DNA of 64,000 nt from Lineus longissimus (GCF_910592395.1 NC_088312.1:13082001-13146000); one strand, 5' to 3'. Shown: positions 10,601 to 21,834, counted from the first letter of the stretch. Notes: generated by a model from the sequence alone, not told the origin. A program made the numbers and translations.

Positions 10601-13283
10601 TGTGACTTAACCCATGGATTACTAAAATCTGTCAATTCAAGAATCTTATCAACCCAGAAAGAGTTAAAAAATCAACCTGAACTGTCAGGAATTACTTCTG
10701 TAATGTTCCTAGTGAATACCTTGAATCAATCTCACTAGTAGCCTACATAACCCTAGCAAAACCATAGCTGTATTTGTCTGCCATCACTGAAGAGGCCACT
10801 TCGTAAGCACAAAAATCTCAAATGTCTAAGGGTGTTCCTGAATCAGACTCTGACATCTGTTCTAAGTTAGTGAGCGGAAGGTGGTCCACTGCAAAATGCA
10901 TCCAAAAGAGACTTGTGTGCACCTGTTTATGCGCGGTTTTAGATGGAAATAAGTAATTTATGTGTCTCACAGAAGATCTTTCGTTTTGAACATGAAATGC
11001 GGTTTAGTATGATTTCGTTTTGAACATGAATGCAGTTTCGTAAGACTTTTTTTCAAGATATGATTTCTTTTTTTAAAGGGGGACTACAGGCAGGAGCAGA
11101 GGGGCTAATTTGGCCATCTCCAGGTGACTGATACAGTAAGACCCCTATTGGCGACTTTGTGTAACTTTATCTTGCCTGCCTAGCTGCTGCCTATTTTGTC
11201 CCTTTATAACCCAAGCACTCTGACAACTGTCAAATCATTGGCCATTTGATTGGAAAAAAATTGGTCATCTACCTTTCAGGATGGGTGATAAGTGCAGACA
11301 CGACATTTTTACTTGCTCTGACACAGGTGACGTCTACCAAAATGAAACGACACCAGCCCCAAGAAGGGCCTTCTAAGGCCGAAGTTACATAGACCTCATT
11401 CGTTCATTTACCACGAGTCACTTTCCGGGTTTTTCTTTCATTCCTCGGTGAATGCACGCCACAAGGCCGTGCATTCACAGGGGAAAGAAAGCAAAAGGGG
11501 AAAATGAGTCCTGGGAAATGAACGAATGAGGTCTATGTAACTTCGGCCTTAGGCTCGACCTAACAGTTCCTAATTAATTAAGAATCTGCTATGGAGTTGC
11601 TACAAGCCTATGAGGACAAAGTGATTTCATTCAGGTTTCATTATATGAATTCCATAGTTATGACATGATGCATAATACTTGGATGCCAAACTGGCAAACG
11701 AGGCGCAGGAAATGAAGGGGCATAATAGCTGCGCTTACACCACGAAATATTGGTGGACCAATTGCACTTACACCACCACATTGCCGCGACAAATTGGTTC
11801 GGCAATCCATTGCCGATACAAATTGCCGAGCGAATTTGTCCCACCAAGCTTGATGGTCCAAATTCGCCCGGCTTGTTAAAAGCTCGGCTTTGTCGTGGTG
11901 TACGCGCAAATGGATCGGCAATTAGCTAGTTAGATGGTTCGGCTCCAGGCGGCGCTTTCGAAATGGCGCTTTCTGTGCATGCAATTTATTGTTTGCGCGC
12001 CATCTGTAGCCGGATTTTATAACTAGCTGCAGTGCTGGTGTAAGCGCTTGGTGGATTTTCGATGGTGCGGCATTGGTTTCCGAACCAAGATTGGTGGTCC
12101 ATTTTCAGGTGGTGTAAGTGCGGCTTATATTGCTGATGCGAAATTTGTTTGTTTGTGTTATGCAACATACTTTTCCAAAAACTTCAGGGGAGGTAGTGAG
12201 GCAATTTTATCAAAAACAAAACAATATTTTCCAGAGAGCTCAAAATGATCCCTCAAGTCAATATGAAGAAAAATGCAACAATTTTAAAGCCCGCTACACA
12301 CGAGGGATTTCTCACCAACTTAGTTGGTTTTAAAATTAAGAACAGGTGCACAGGTGACTGGAAGTTGAGAGTCGTTCACCCACTCACACGAAAGACATAA
12401 TCCCAGCAATATTTAGGTCCTGCACTATATTTATGGCCCAACTATGTTGTTGACTGAATCACACGGGGAAATTTTTACCCCACACTCCTTATATAAACAA
12501 AAAAATCCTTATATAAACAAAAGATGTCGTCGAGAAATAGAACAACGCTCTGCTTCGCACTACCAATATTATTTCACATGTCATGATATTAGACATAGGC
12601 TACAAAAGAATTTGGTCCTACAATGGATGACCAATAAAAAGGTAAAAAAAGATTTAATTCATAATATGAAATAACCATAGGCCTATGTAGCGATACGACC
12701 GAACATGTAGCGAAACGACCGAACTATGTAGCGAACTGGCATGTAGCGAAATGATCGTGTAGCGAAACCACCGGATACCCCTGCAAGGTGCACCTGTAAC
12801 TTAAAAATTCGGCTCAATTGCAGGATCCCTTACCAGGCAAATGCTTCGAAGTGAGGCGTTGATAAAGGTTAACCATAGCGCCTACTCATAGTAACCTTTT
12901 ATCGTTTTGGTAGTGATGACATTTTGGGGGGAATTTGTCAGGGATGTCATTGTCAGCAATTGAGCCAAAAATTCATTGCGAATAATAACCCGTTGGCCAA
13001 ATTTTGGGACACTCTGTATGCATGTACATAGGAGGTGTAGTGTATCTGTAGTGTAGTGTAAAGCGAATACATTGTATCAAAAAGTCGATACTTACAACTC
13101 TTTTTTCTGCAAAACCCGACTAGATGAGAACCATCGTGAGGATTGGTTGGATTCAGTAAGACTAGTACTACCATTCTGTATATTCATCCTAACTTGTCCT
13201 GCGCTAATAAACACAGGGCGAAGTAATTTTGAACGGAGAAATTTCACACAACTCCACGTCCGAAGTGCTGCCATGTTGGTCAT
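7645..13283 (-). CDS. FDX1: Mitochondrial [2Fe-2S] ferredoxin, adrenodoxin type (FDX1), complete, 4 coding exons
   Basis: In gene order the exons are 13283-13096, 9248-9136, 8390-8258 and 7738-7645. All have GT-AG borders and the phases join, giving 175 residues plus TGA; a second in-frame ATG at 13274 would give 172. Exon 1 encodes an Arg/Ser-rich, acid-poor leader ending [16 protein letters not shown], a typical mitochondrial presequence. The fold starts at [12 protein letters not shown]. Cluster cysteines are Cys103, Cys109 and Cys112 in [11 protein letters not shown] and Cys150 in RLGCQ. The acidic helix [15 protein letters not shown] is the adrenodoxin face that docks reductase and P450. 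It shares [13 protein letters not shown] and the ADAR tail with FDX1 and not FDX2. Known role: matrix electron carrier from ferredoxin reductase to mitochondrial P450s, with a role in lipoylation. Intron 1 is about 3.8 kb and filled with repeats. The gene is head-to-head with RSPH3. Confidence 0.95.
9972..10349 (+). repeat. Element with TACACCAC termini, copy A (FDX1 intron 1)
   Basis: The left end GCCGCACGTACACCACC and the right end GGTGTAAGCGCAGC form an imperfect terminal inverted repeat. The motif GCG(C/T)GTACACC recurs inside. The whole unit appears inverted at 11728-12124 with high identity. It has no coding capacity. Confidence 0.8.
11072..11206. repeat. Short MITE ending TTTAAAGGG / CCCTTTA
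   Basis: It starts TTTAAAGGGGGACTACAGG and ends GCCTATTTTGTCCCTTTA, with inner matches CAGAGGGGCTAATTTGGCCA and ACTTTATCTTGCCTGCCTAG. Related sequence occurs, in whole or part, near 18463, 27928-28150, 49563, 50070 and 50790-50842. Confidence 0.65.
11374..11551. repeat. Fold-back hairpin about 178 bp
   Basis: The left arm starts TAAGGCCGAAGTTACATAGA and the right arm ends with its exact reverse complement. The arms stay nearly complementary through the CATTCGTTCATTT segment, and the centre is a second dyad (GTGAATGCACG... / CGTGCATTCAC). It lies in FDX1 intron 1. Confidence 0.8.
11728..12124 (-). repeat. Element with TACACCAC termini, copy B (inverted)
   Basis: This is the reverse complement of the 9972-10349 element over its full length, 1.4 kb away. 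The termini are GCTGCGCTTACACCACG and GGTGTAAGTGCGGC. A hairpin is predicted in the FDX1 pre-mRNA. Confidence 0.8.
12685..12775. repeat. Short minisatellite TGTAGCGAAACGACCGAA
   Basis: About five imperfect copies of an ~18-bp unit (ATGTAGCGAAACGACCGAAC) lie in FDX1 intron 1. No coding sense. Confidence 0.7.
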
Positions 13284-13315
13284 TGAATGAACTACATAAC
13301 TCGACGAGTCGTAAA

Positions 13316-13323
13316 TGACGTCA
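13316..13323. promoter_or_regulatory. Perfect CRE palindrome TGACGTCA
   Basis: TGACGTCA lies 33 bp upstream of the FDX1 start codon. CREB/ATF proteins bind this 8-mer. Steroidogenic ferredoxin genes are known to respond to cAMP in vertebrates; that this site does so here is inferred. Confidence 0.5.
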
Positions 13324-13973
13324 TTACCACCTCCTCCAAAACGTATTCTACCATGGTGAGTCAAGTGTCTTGCCCAAAAGTCCTATCTTAAAATCAATTC
13401 AACCAACACATTAAACATGTATATAGCTCCCGGGTATAGCTCAAGCGATTGCTCAGTCAATTTTGGAGGTATCGGATGCCCGCAAACGATGTCACACATT
13501 GTCACTTCCTTGGCAATCCACATTACACTCCAGACGCAGTGGATCGGCCTCGATCGTTCTTCTCACCCTACCAAATGGGCTGCTCAGGGAGTCTACCTTG
13601 GCTACGCTACAAAGCCAGTGGTCAGAAACAAAGTCTGGAGAAAAAGCCGCCAGTGGGCCTACATGTAGTTCTAGAATTCTAACATCGAGTTTAAAACCAA
13701 TGTCATTCATTCATGGTAAAGTGTCTTGACCAAATGCTATCTAGCATTAGCAAGGTCACATGGTAAAGAAATTATAGTCCAAATAAGTTCTTCTTGTGAT
13801 CTGGTCAATACATACCTCTATGGCAAGGTGGAATTGTGTGTCTCTATATTCTGTCCGTTTCCGTACGGGGGGGGGGGGGGGTTCGTGAAACCGTGAAACG
13901 AAACCTCTATATTTTTAACAGTGGCGGCGACTATCGTTGTTAATTGAAACTAGACTGTTTACATCGATTAGCC

Positions 13974-13986
13974 GTAGCCAGGCAAC
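13974..13986. promoter_or_regulatory. Candidate RFX X-box (GTAGCC-A-GGCAAC)
   Basis: The site fits the X-box consensus GTNRCC-N(0-3)-GGYAAC at every defined position, about 395 bp upstream of the RSPH3 start codon. RFX factors, with FOXJ1, drive genes for cilia through such sites. That fits a radial-spoke gene. Confidence 0.55.
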
Positions 13987-14380
13987 AACGGCAATAGTGT
14001 TAACACATTTTCTTTTCAACATACATCCGCAAAATATAGTGCACCGTAATTTCTCATAATAATAGCAATTAACAAATATATCATTTATTGAATTAGGTGT
14101 TTTTGGAATAAAACAAATGCATAAAAATTAGTTCATTCATCAAACAAGTAAATTAAGCAGTTCTTTGAGTGTCGTGTTATGTATTTTTGCGCGAAGTGAT
14201 GCGGTTTTCGTATCCCTGTACACCAGCAACATCGATGTACACAAATCCATGGACGTCCGATTTATGACATCTTGATCTCTCCAGCTTCAGGCCTCATTCT
14301 TCGATTAAAGAATCCCCCTGTGGCTCACAAACGTGTCAAATAGGATCAGAAATAACTAGTGTTCTTTCAGAAAAACATAA

Positions 14381-17300
14381 ATGACAAAGATGACGGCGGT
14401 TCTCCCTCAAAGAGAGCAAAGTACTTACACTTTTGCCAGTCAGCCTCGAGCTGTGCAGCAGAGGAAAAAGTACAGGGATATTCAGGAAGGCCCAGAAGAG
14501 TAAGTTGAAATATATTTAGATCTTGCCTAATGGTGGCCTACTGTTTTAATATGTTTTATGGTGCCAGGACCAAATGCACTACTGGGCTTGCTTGATGACG
14601 TGGATGGATGGAGTCGATGGATACGAGTGATTCAGACGAACTCGACAAAGAAGTCGAAATGTGGCCAAAGCAAATCAAAATGCGCACACTCAGAACACGT
14701 CAGAAGGCCTAAGCCGACTTCTGATATTGCCTAGATGTATCATTGTCAAAGTTTAATTGGAAACATCGCGAATAGGGAAAAGACGCACAACAAAACCATG
14801 AATGACGATTCTGAATGTCTTCGTGTTTGAACTGTTTCGAAGTGAAAAATGATGTCACTATTGTCAGGAGACATTGAATTGATGCCGTAGATGGATGTTT
14901 AGGCATATTGGGGGGGGGGGGGGGGCAAAAACTACAAGATGACAATGGTCAGAATATTTTCTTCAGGCAGACTGCCATGTTTTGTTGCTACAGAAATTTA
15001 ACTTGGAACTGGTTGCCAAAACAAAATCTATCAGTTGCGTTAAATTTTAACTTGGCATTATTGCCTTCATAAGACATTACTATAGATCCATGCACTTGAT
15101 TGGGACCAACGTTTACGAAAACGTCGCGTCTCGTCACGTTACAGTAATGTAAAATGCATGGTGACGTGACGACGGCCATCACTACGTCATGTAAACGTTG
15201 TTCCCAATCAAGTGCATGAATCTATAGTATCACAAAACAATAGATTTATTACCAAGTTAAATTTTGTGCCTGAAAAAATAAATATGCATTTTCATTTTTC
15301 AGTGTCGATGGCAACCAATCATCGTACGGTAACATCATGTACGACAGAAGGATTGTTCGTGGAAACACTTATGCTCAACACACATTACCAGTAGTAGGTA
15401 TCAAGTCTTGGTCGATCCAAGGTTGGGGTTTTCCATTTAGTACGTACGTACTGAGGGGGGAGGGGGCTGATACCAATAGGTACAGGAGGTCCCAAAATCA
15501 GGCGTGCTGCTACTACATTTGTAAATGGATAGCCCCTTCCCAAATACCATAAACTTTGAAACCCTGTGAAATCTGTCTTATCCGATGTGTTGCACTGGCA
15601 CCTTCCGGACATGGCCATGTTCATCTTCTTAAGGTGGGCTTTAAGTCTGCAGCGTCCTGTCCTTTGACGAAAGATGGTAGAATACAAAAGAAGAATGACT
15701 TAACAACCTGTCTCCTAACCCGTATGCTGGTAAATCCCATACATTAGCATTACTGCCTGGAGCCACCTCTATCTGGTGAAGCAGTGACTTCCACATTCAC
15801 ATTCATTGTTCAAATTTCAGTCTGCACAACCCGACCCAATTGAAATTCAAAGACAGCAGGAGGGCCGTCGTAGGGCTATTGCCAGGAAGCGTGCAAAGGA
15901 GCAGCTCCGACCTAAGTCACCGGAGGCAGTGGAAGGGAGAAAACACATAGATGTCCAGACTGAATTATATTTGGAGGAATTGAGTGACCGCGTGGAAGAG
16001 GCCGATGTAGAATGTCAAACAGATGCCTTCCTCGACCGGCCACCGTCACCACTTTTTGTTCCAGCAAAATCTGGTGTGGACTGTGCTACTCAAATTTTAG
16101 AAGGAGATGTAAGTTTATACAGGTGTCTTGCATTAAGTCTTGTATGTCATGAGAATGGTATCGTGTGTAGTAATGAAAAGAAGTCCCTATTCAAGTAAGG
16201 CCAAGGAGTAATCCGAGTTGATCTGCTCCAGCTGGCATTCCAATGCCTTCCTGCTCTCTTCCAAATTTCCTTGGTGCCCTTTGAATTTCTTCATTCATGA
16301 AAGCATTAATTCCTTCATTAATTTCCTTTTGATTTAAAGACTGCCTTTCTTCTGCAAACATGGAAAAGTGCTGTGCCCTTTTTAATTGAAACAAATTTCG
16401 AAACCTGCAATATAGGCGTACCTTCTTCGTTAGGTTTAATGAGGATAAACGTTTGGAGTCAACTTCAGGCTTAATAAAAGGGGGATGCAGTCGATATTGT
16501 ATGGTTGCAACCATACATGGCAAAATTCTCAAGCCAATTTTTCTTGCTTCTTTCAGCTCTTTGACTTCGATATTGAAGCTAAACCAATCTTAGAGGTTCT
16601 TGTTGGAAAGACCGTCGAACAATCATTGCTGGAGGTGATGGAGGAGGAAGAACTCGCGAATCTGCGAGCTCAGCAGCGAGCATTTGAGGAGCTGCGTAAC
16701 GCAGAGTTGGTTGAACAGCAGAGACTGGAAGAGCAGGAGAGACGTCATCGGGAAGAGAAGGTATGTACTACCAGGCGGTTGATTTTTTTCGGTACTATAG
16801 ATAAGTACAACAAATGTAACATTCCTCTTGATAGGAGCATCATTTACCCGAAAATAACCATGCCACTTCATCACCTATCAGTCTGAAAAAACAACTTTTT
16901 GGGAGAATTTTGTTGTAAATTTGTGTATCATTTTACGCAGTCGATATCCGGCCGCTGATTTGTTCCTGCATACAATTCAATTCAACTTTATTCTCCAAGA
17001 CTGTATAGTATGAGGAGGTTATACAATATTGTTACATAATAGTTCGAACAGAGCAGTACAACATGATAGGCCTAATTCAAGACCGGATAAATGATTATAC
17101 ATGAAGTACTAGTACTAGTAGTAGACGAGAATTTCACCTATAAATTTAGCTACTTGCATTAGTAGAGGTTTTTCTTTTGAATTCAAGAGTTCTCTATATT
17201 TAATAACATTTGGACCCCTTACCGGCCGCTAGCTGTCCGCCAGTACATACCTAATCTCAAGCGACACCATCGCCATCTTTACTTAAGCAATGAAACTAAG

Positions 17301-18813
17301 GCCGGTTTTCGGCCGGTCAGGGGTCTATTGATATTATAATATTGAAATTTAGTAGCTCGCTTGTACAGGGGGACTTTTGGATAAAAATTGCTGAAATTCT
17401 CCAGGGAAATATAGGGAAACACAGAAAAATGTTCCAGGGCCTATTCTAAGGGGTTTAAGAAAACATTCAGTATTTTCCACAAGTTTTGAAGTTTGTTTCC
17501 CGACAGAATAAGTAAACTGCATGAGATGCTGATTCGAGTCACCGGATCGCACCAGTTCATTGATTTCAACTGCAGGTCAAGTGTTTGAGACCTTTTGAAA
17601 GAGTATTTTTTGACATGTTTCTCTCGTTTGTAGGAAAGGCGTATGAAACAACAGAGGGATATTCTCAAGAAGGAGAACGAGACAGCTGACAAGATTGCTG
17701 CCCGAGCTTTCGCTCAGAGTTACCTCGCAGATCTGGTACCCTCTGTGTTTGGGACGTTATCAGACAATGGTTACTTCTATGATCCTGTTGAGCGAGGTGA
17801 GAATACTTTGTTTGAAATTATAAAACACCTTGGTTACAATGATTCAGTTTTATGGATAATGTACCGTAATTCTACAGCCTCCTTTTGACCTCATTATAGG
17901 TTTTGGTGAGAAAACCATAATCACATGGGTTGGTGTGTTGAAAGCAGGTTCTCAGTCGATTATGCTTAAAAAATACATCAAGTTCGAGGTGTTTACTTTT
18001 AAAATAAAAAATTTAAAAAAACGCAGTATAAGATGGCCACAGATCTTTCTGGGTGTACAGCATTGTAGTAAAAATTCAGTGTTGTAACTATGTCGATTTC
18101 ATTTCAGATGTTGAGCAAGGCTTCATGCCTTGGTTGATGGAACGTGTGGACGAACAGCTCAACAAGGCTGTACACGGACGTTTGGTACTTGATGGAATTC
18201 TGCGAGATATCGTCAGGAGTCGTACTGATCTTTTCGAGCAGTTGGAACAGAAGGAACAGCAAAATAAACTAGCTCAGGAGGCTGCCAAACAGTTGGTTGA
18301 GGACAAGATGGCAAGCGGTATTCCAACCATTTCACTGGAACCTGAACCTGTAGCCGTAGAATCACAGGCGGAGACTGAAGAGGCGCAAAAAGAGGTGAGG
18401 AATTGAGAAGATAATTTCGTGAATCACACTTAAAGCTTAAGTCGGAAAGACTGCTACCACTTTTTAAAGGGGAACAATAGGGAAGAGATATGGGGTCGTT
18501 GGTCATCTTCTGGTGACTAGTGAGTAAGTGAGTGACTTGGTTGAGTTTGACTTAATCATATTTCTCCAACATCCCTGAAGAGTTTTGATTTTCTGCGAGA
18601 TAGGACAGACCCCGATTTGCAAATTTGTTTACTTTAATCTGACCTTCATGGCTCCTGCCTCCTTATGCCTGGCAGTGAGCTCAGTGTTTGACTAGGCTAT
18701 GAATGTATGCGGCTCCTCTAATCCTATTCTTCTTTTAATCTTTCCAGCCAGTTGAAGAGGAAGAACCAGTAGGGCAGACACAAGAAGCAGAAGAGGAGGA
18801 GGAAGAGGCATAA
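14381..18813 (+). CDS. RSPH3: Radial spoke protein 3 homolog (RSPH3), complete, 7 coding exons
   Basis: The exons are 14381-14499, 15303-15393, 15821-16108, 16557-16760, 17634-17796, 18108-18394 and 18748-18813. Splice sites are GT-AG and the phases are consistent, for 405 residues plus TAA. The ATG at 14390 is in frame and would give 402. The exon 2 donor is placed after Val70 by comparison with the human length. Landmarks include TYTFASQPRAV near the N-terminus, SYGNIMYDRRIVRGNTYA (exon 2), GRKHIDVQTELYLEELSDR and ECQTDAFLDRPPSPLFVPAK (exon 3), LEVLVGKTVEQSLLEVMEEEE (exon 4) and ARAFAQSYLADLVPSVFG (exon 5), then a Glu-rich tail. RSP3 is the dimeric backbone of radial spokes; it anchors them to doublet microtubules and carries docking helices for RIIa/Dpy-30 proteins. 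AATAAA lies near 18899, about 85 bp after the stop. It is shorter than the human protein, which has N- and C-terminal extensions. Confidence 0.96.
15078..15229. repeat. Fold-back hairpin element in RSPH3 intron 1
   Basis: The left arm TACTATAGATCCATGCACTT (from 15078) is mirrored at the right by AAGTGCATGAATCTATAGTA. The arms are about 40 bp with few mismatches, and TA sits at each edge, as expected of a Tc1/mariner-type MITE. Confidence 0.8.
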
Positions 18814-18904
18814 GATACTGAAAATCAACAAACTTTAGAACTCCTGAGGGAATGAAACATTCCTAACATTTTTCCGAAACAGTTGTTACCGTCTCGTAAA
18901 TAAA

Positions 18905-20184
18905 ATGATATCATGGTGGTTGCAAGAAGAGACACAAAAATGACTCTGAACTTCACATATTTGTTTTTTTTGTCCCATTATTGACTTCAATCCAATAGGT
19001 CATTATCAGGCCTTCATTATCATGAAGTGGTATCAATGATTAGACAATACTATGTTACACATTTACATTCGTTGTTAAAAATGTACTGTTGATGATAATG
19101 ATATATATCGGATTCAAATTTTTCAAAAAAACCCAGAATGTCTGTGAGCACTTTGTACTTTCTGATGCGGATTTACTTTATAAACTCGTCTATTTTATCA
19201 TCCAGGTTGTGTATCATTGAATCCATATTTCATGCCACATTTATAGACGTGCTGAAATTCCTTGTGTGGGGCATTATAGAGTCTAAAGGTACTCCTTTTT
19301 TGTCCGTCTGCCTCATCTACCACTAAAGTTGTTGCGCGTCATCTGCGGTCTTTTATCAAATGCTATTTACTGGGCCACGAAGTAAACCTGTTGTTTTGTC
19401 TCGTGGGGTTACTCGAGTCGGTCCAGTGGTGTATCCAAGGTGGGGGGGGGGGGGGGGACCCGGCCCCCGTCCCTATTTTCTGCAGACTTGAAAAAATATT
19501 GTTTTTTAGTGAGATGTTCATGCTGTGTCCTGAGCTCAGCGCCCCCTCCCCCTTCTCATAGTCCTGGATCAGCCCTTGCAGTCCATCTATTAACAGAGGC
19601 CTAATAACTTCATTATCAGATTCTGATATCGCATCAAAATTCCCAAGAGTCACAGCTTACATGTATTTCTCTTTCTTTCTGTGTATTCTATTTCTACCAC
19701 TGAAGTGATGGGAAAATAATATGTTATTTCTTCTGTGGGTGTACTATGATTATACATGTAGTTTGGGGTCAGCTGGTTATTGGGGAGTCCACTTTTTTTG
19801 TTTAGTTTTTTTCTGCAGTGCTTCTGCCATTATGCGTTACTGGGAAGCTGCAAATCATATCAGGTGTGTAACTTATACAAAAGTCCGACATTAATCCCAC
19901 AGAATGTTTTGCTCCCTGATGTGTTTGATTATAACAGTTTCCTTGATGGGTCTGCAATTTTTCTGCACACTTAACTGTGATTGTGATAGGGAAATATTGT
20001 GCATAAATGTGATGTTTGTAAAATATAGTCAAAACTTTTCTAAAAACTGTATATACTATAGCGACCAGGTCACGAAGTTCTAAGTGTACATGTAAAGTCA
20101 CGTTGGGTTTTGCGGTATCTGCATGTACATGTATCTTAGCCTTGCAAATTGGTGTAAATCCCAGCAAATTCATGAGTCTTTATA
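18905..20184. other. Intergenic 3' of RSPH3, no gene seen
   Basis: After the RSPH3 polyadenylation signal there is no recognisable coding exon. A G16-17 tract lies at about 19442-19457 next to a CCCGGCCCCCGTCCC run. The open stretches on either strand show no family similarity. Confidence 0.4.
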
Positions 20185-20425
20185 TTAAAGGGGTACACCG
20201 TTCGTTAGTACTAGCGGTTCAGTTAAATAGAAATCCACCAATACACAATGCCATAGTGCAGTTATTATGAATACGAATTTGTAGAAACTTTGTATTTATA
20301 GTATTTGGCTATCTGTCTACAGAAAAGCAGTGCTGAAATTTAATTTTAGTGTGTATTTACGCAATTGATAATTTTCAAATTCAATAACAGGTTAAAAATT
20401 TTTAACGAACGGCGTAGGCCTTTAA
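20185..20425. repeat. TTAA-flanked MITE, copy 3
   Basis: Begins TTAAAGGGGTACACCGTTCGT and ends ACGAACGGCGTAGGCCTTTAA. It is collinear with copies at 3818-4040 and 5888-6128. It abuts, and may be joined through the shared TTTAA to, the next element. Confidence 0.75.
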
Positions 20426-20695
20426 AGGGACAACTTGGGCGTGGTCGTTATGTGGTATGAGAAAAATACCACTGATCGACACCACATGTGCTCTCACACT
20501 ATAAAGCTGATCACTAATAAATGATTTTTGTTAGTGTTTGTGACGTAGTCTTTAATTTCAGGTATGACTACGAATTGCAATCAATTCTAATGCACTGTTT
20601 ATTGCTGTTGAATGATTTTTCCGTGATCCTGTATTGAGAAGTCACTACTTTAGTGTGAAAAAGCAACACATCTTTTGCCCTACCTGTCCCTTTGA
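20421..20695 (+). repeat. MITE-like copy starting TTTAAAGGGACAACTTGGGCG
   Basis: It opens with TTTAAAGGGACAACTTGGGCG and closes near CCTACCTGTCCCTTTGAT, so short inverted ends CAAAGGGACA/TGTCCCTTTG can be seen. The same opening occurs at 28768 and, inverted, at 2672. Confidence 0.55.
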
Positions 20696-20699
20696 TAAG

Positions 20700-21830
20700 A
20701 GGGCATAAAGTTTGGCAGGTGAGGCCAAAACATGAATAATCTTGCCATCATTGGTGATTTCGATTGACAGCACCTGTGATCTCATATCATACCTACTGAG
20801 ACGTCTGGTCAAAATAAGATTTGTGTAGTTTTACACAGTTTATTTATTTTTTTTGTCCGTCCATTCACTAGAATTTGAAGTCCCTCCATATTGTGTATAA
20901 TGTAATAAACAGTTGTGCCAGACATACATGTAGTTGTTGATTATATTCTTGTACAGTCAATACTATACCCTGAATAAATGGATTTAGTAAAAATGAAGAT
21001 GTCACTGTTTTCATATGTTGATGTATTCTAACATTTTGTTCATCATGCTTGGCCCTGATGATGAAGTGAAGTAAGGGCCACCGACCAAGAAATGCCTTAC
21101 TGCCCACAACTTCTCAAAATGCTGTGATTTTCTGTAATCAGACCTTTTTCTGGCCATCAAGATAGTTTTTCGTGTATTTCATTGCTTTTGAATGTTTTTG
21201 GGTCTTCCTGCATTCTCCCTCCAAGATCCGTTACGACTTCAGTCTTGGGGGGGGGGGGGGGGGATCTAAGGACGACGCATTTCATTCTTCTCATATCTTG
21301 GAATCTTCCCCGGTATTCTTCCCGCGACATTTCTCATTTCATGAAGTTCTTCAAGACACGGGAAACAATCAATCTCTGACAGGTCTGAAGCCGGGGATTA
21401 AAGATCAAGATATATCGTGTCATGAATAAAGCTTGATGTGCATCCCGAAACACAACCAGACCAACCTGGGGTTCAGCGTCACTTGTCTTTCTGCAGACTA
21501 CTGCTATCAAGACGAAATGAAATCGCGGACGTGATATGAGGTGAACCAGCATTCCATAAAGAATTCGCCCAGTGTAATAAAAACCGCCAATAAAAGTTTT
21601 GAATCCAAGACACGTGCACTGTACTGTGACAGTAGAGGAACTCAAAGCTGTGACTTCTCGGCGCAGTATAGTTGACGCGAGGAAAAAAAAAAAATGTTTT
21701 GGGCATTTGCAAAAGAACTCCCGTACCTCCGGCCTTCCAAGGCATACTGAAATTCCAGCCGTATTGCCTCCGTCGCCTCCGCCCATATTGACGCGCGTTG
21801 TCTGGAAGCTGAGTAGTGTCAATACGGTTC
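20700..21830. other. Intergenic, no gene seen; G-tract
   Basis: No coding exon recognised. A G16-17 run lies at about 21247-21263. Open stretches on both strands near 21334-21980 are low-complexity Gly/Pro readings across poly-G and poly-C, not genes. Confidence 0.4.
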
Positions 21831-21834
21831 TAGG

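Larger units (their letters stand above)
13284..14380. promoter_or_regulatory. Shared FDX1/RSPH3 upstream region
   Basis: About 1.1 kb separates the FDX1 start codon (-) from the RSPH3 start codon (+), so this region must hold both promoters, or a single bidirectional one. It contains a perfect CRE, an X-box, a G14-15 tract at about 13866-13880 and a GC-richer 250-bp tract at 13417-13682. That tract is open in several frames but matches no family I know. A TTCTTTCAG just before the RSPH3 start suggests that the RSPH3 5' UTR is spliced, with its first exon in this region. Confidence 0.6.

Noticed and set aside
13417-13668. Copia-like GVYLGYATK fragment
   Set aside because: The resemblance to the copia VFLGY motif is only a few residues and no other copia block lies near; too weak to call.
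16191-16532. 113-codon minus-strand frame inside RSPH3 intron 3
   Set aside because: No recognised motif, and it overlaps the intron of a well-supported gene in the opposite sense.
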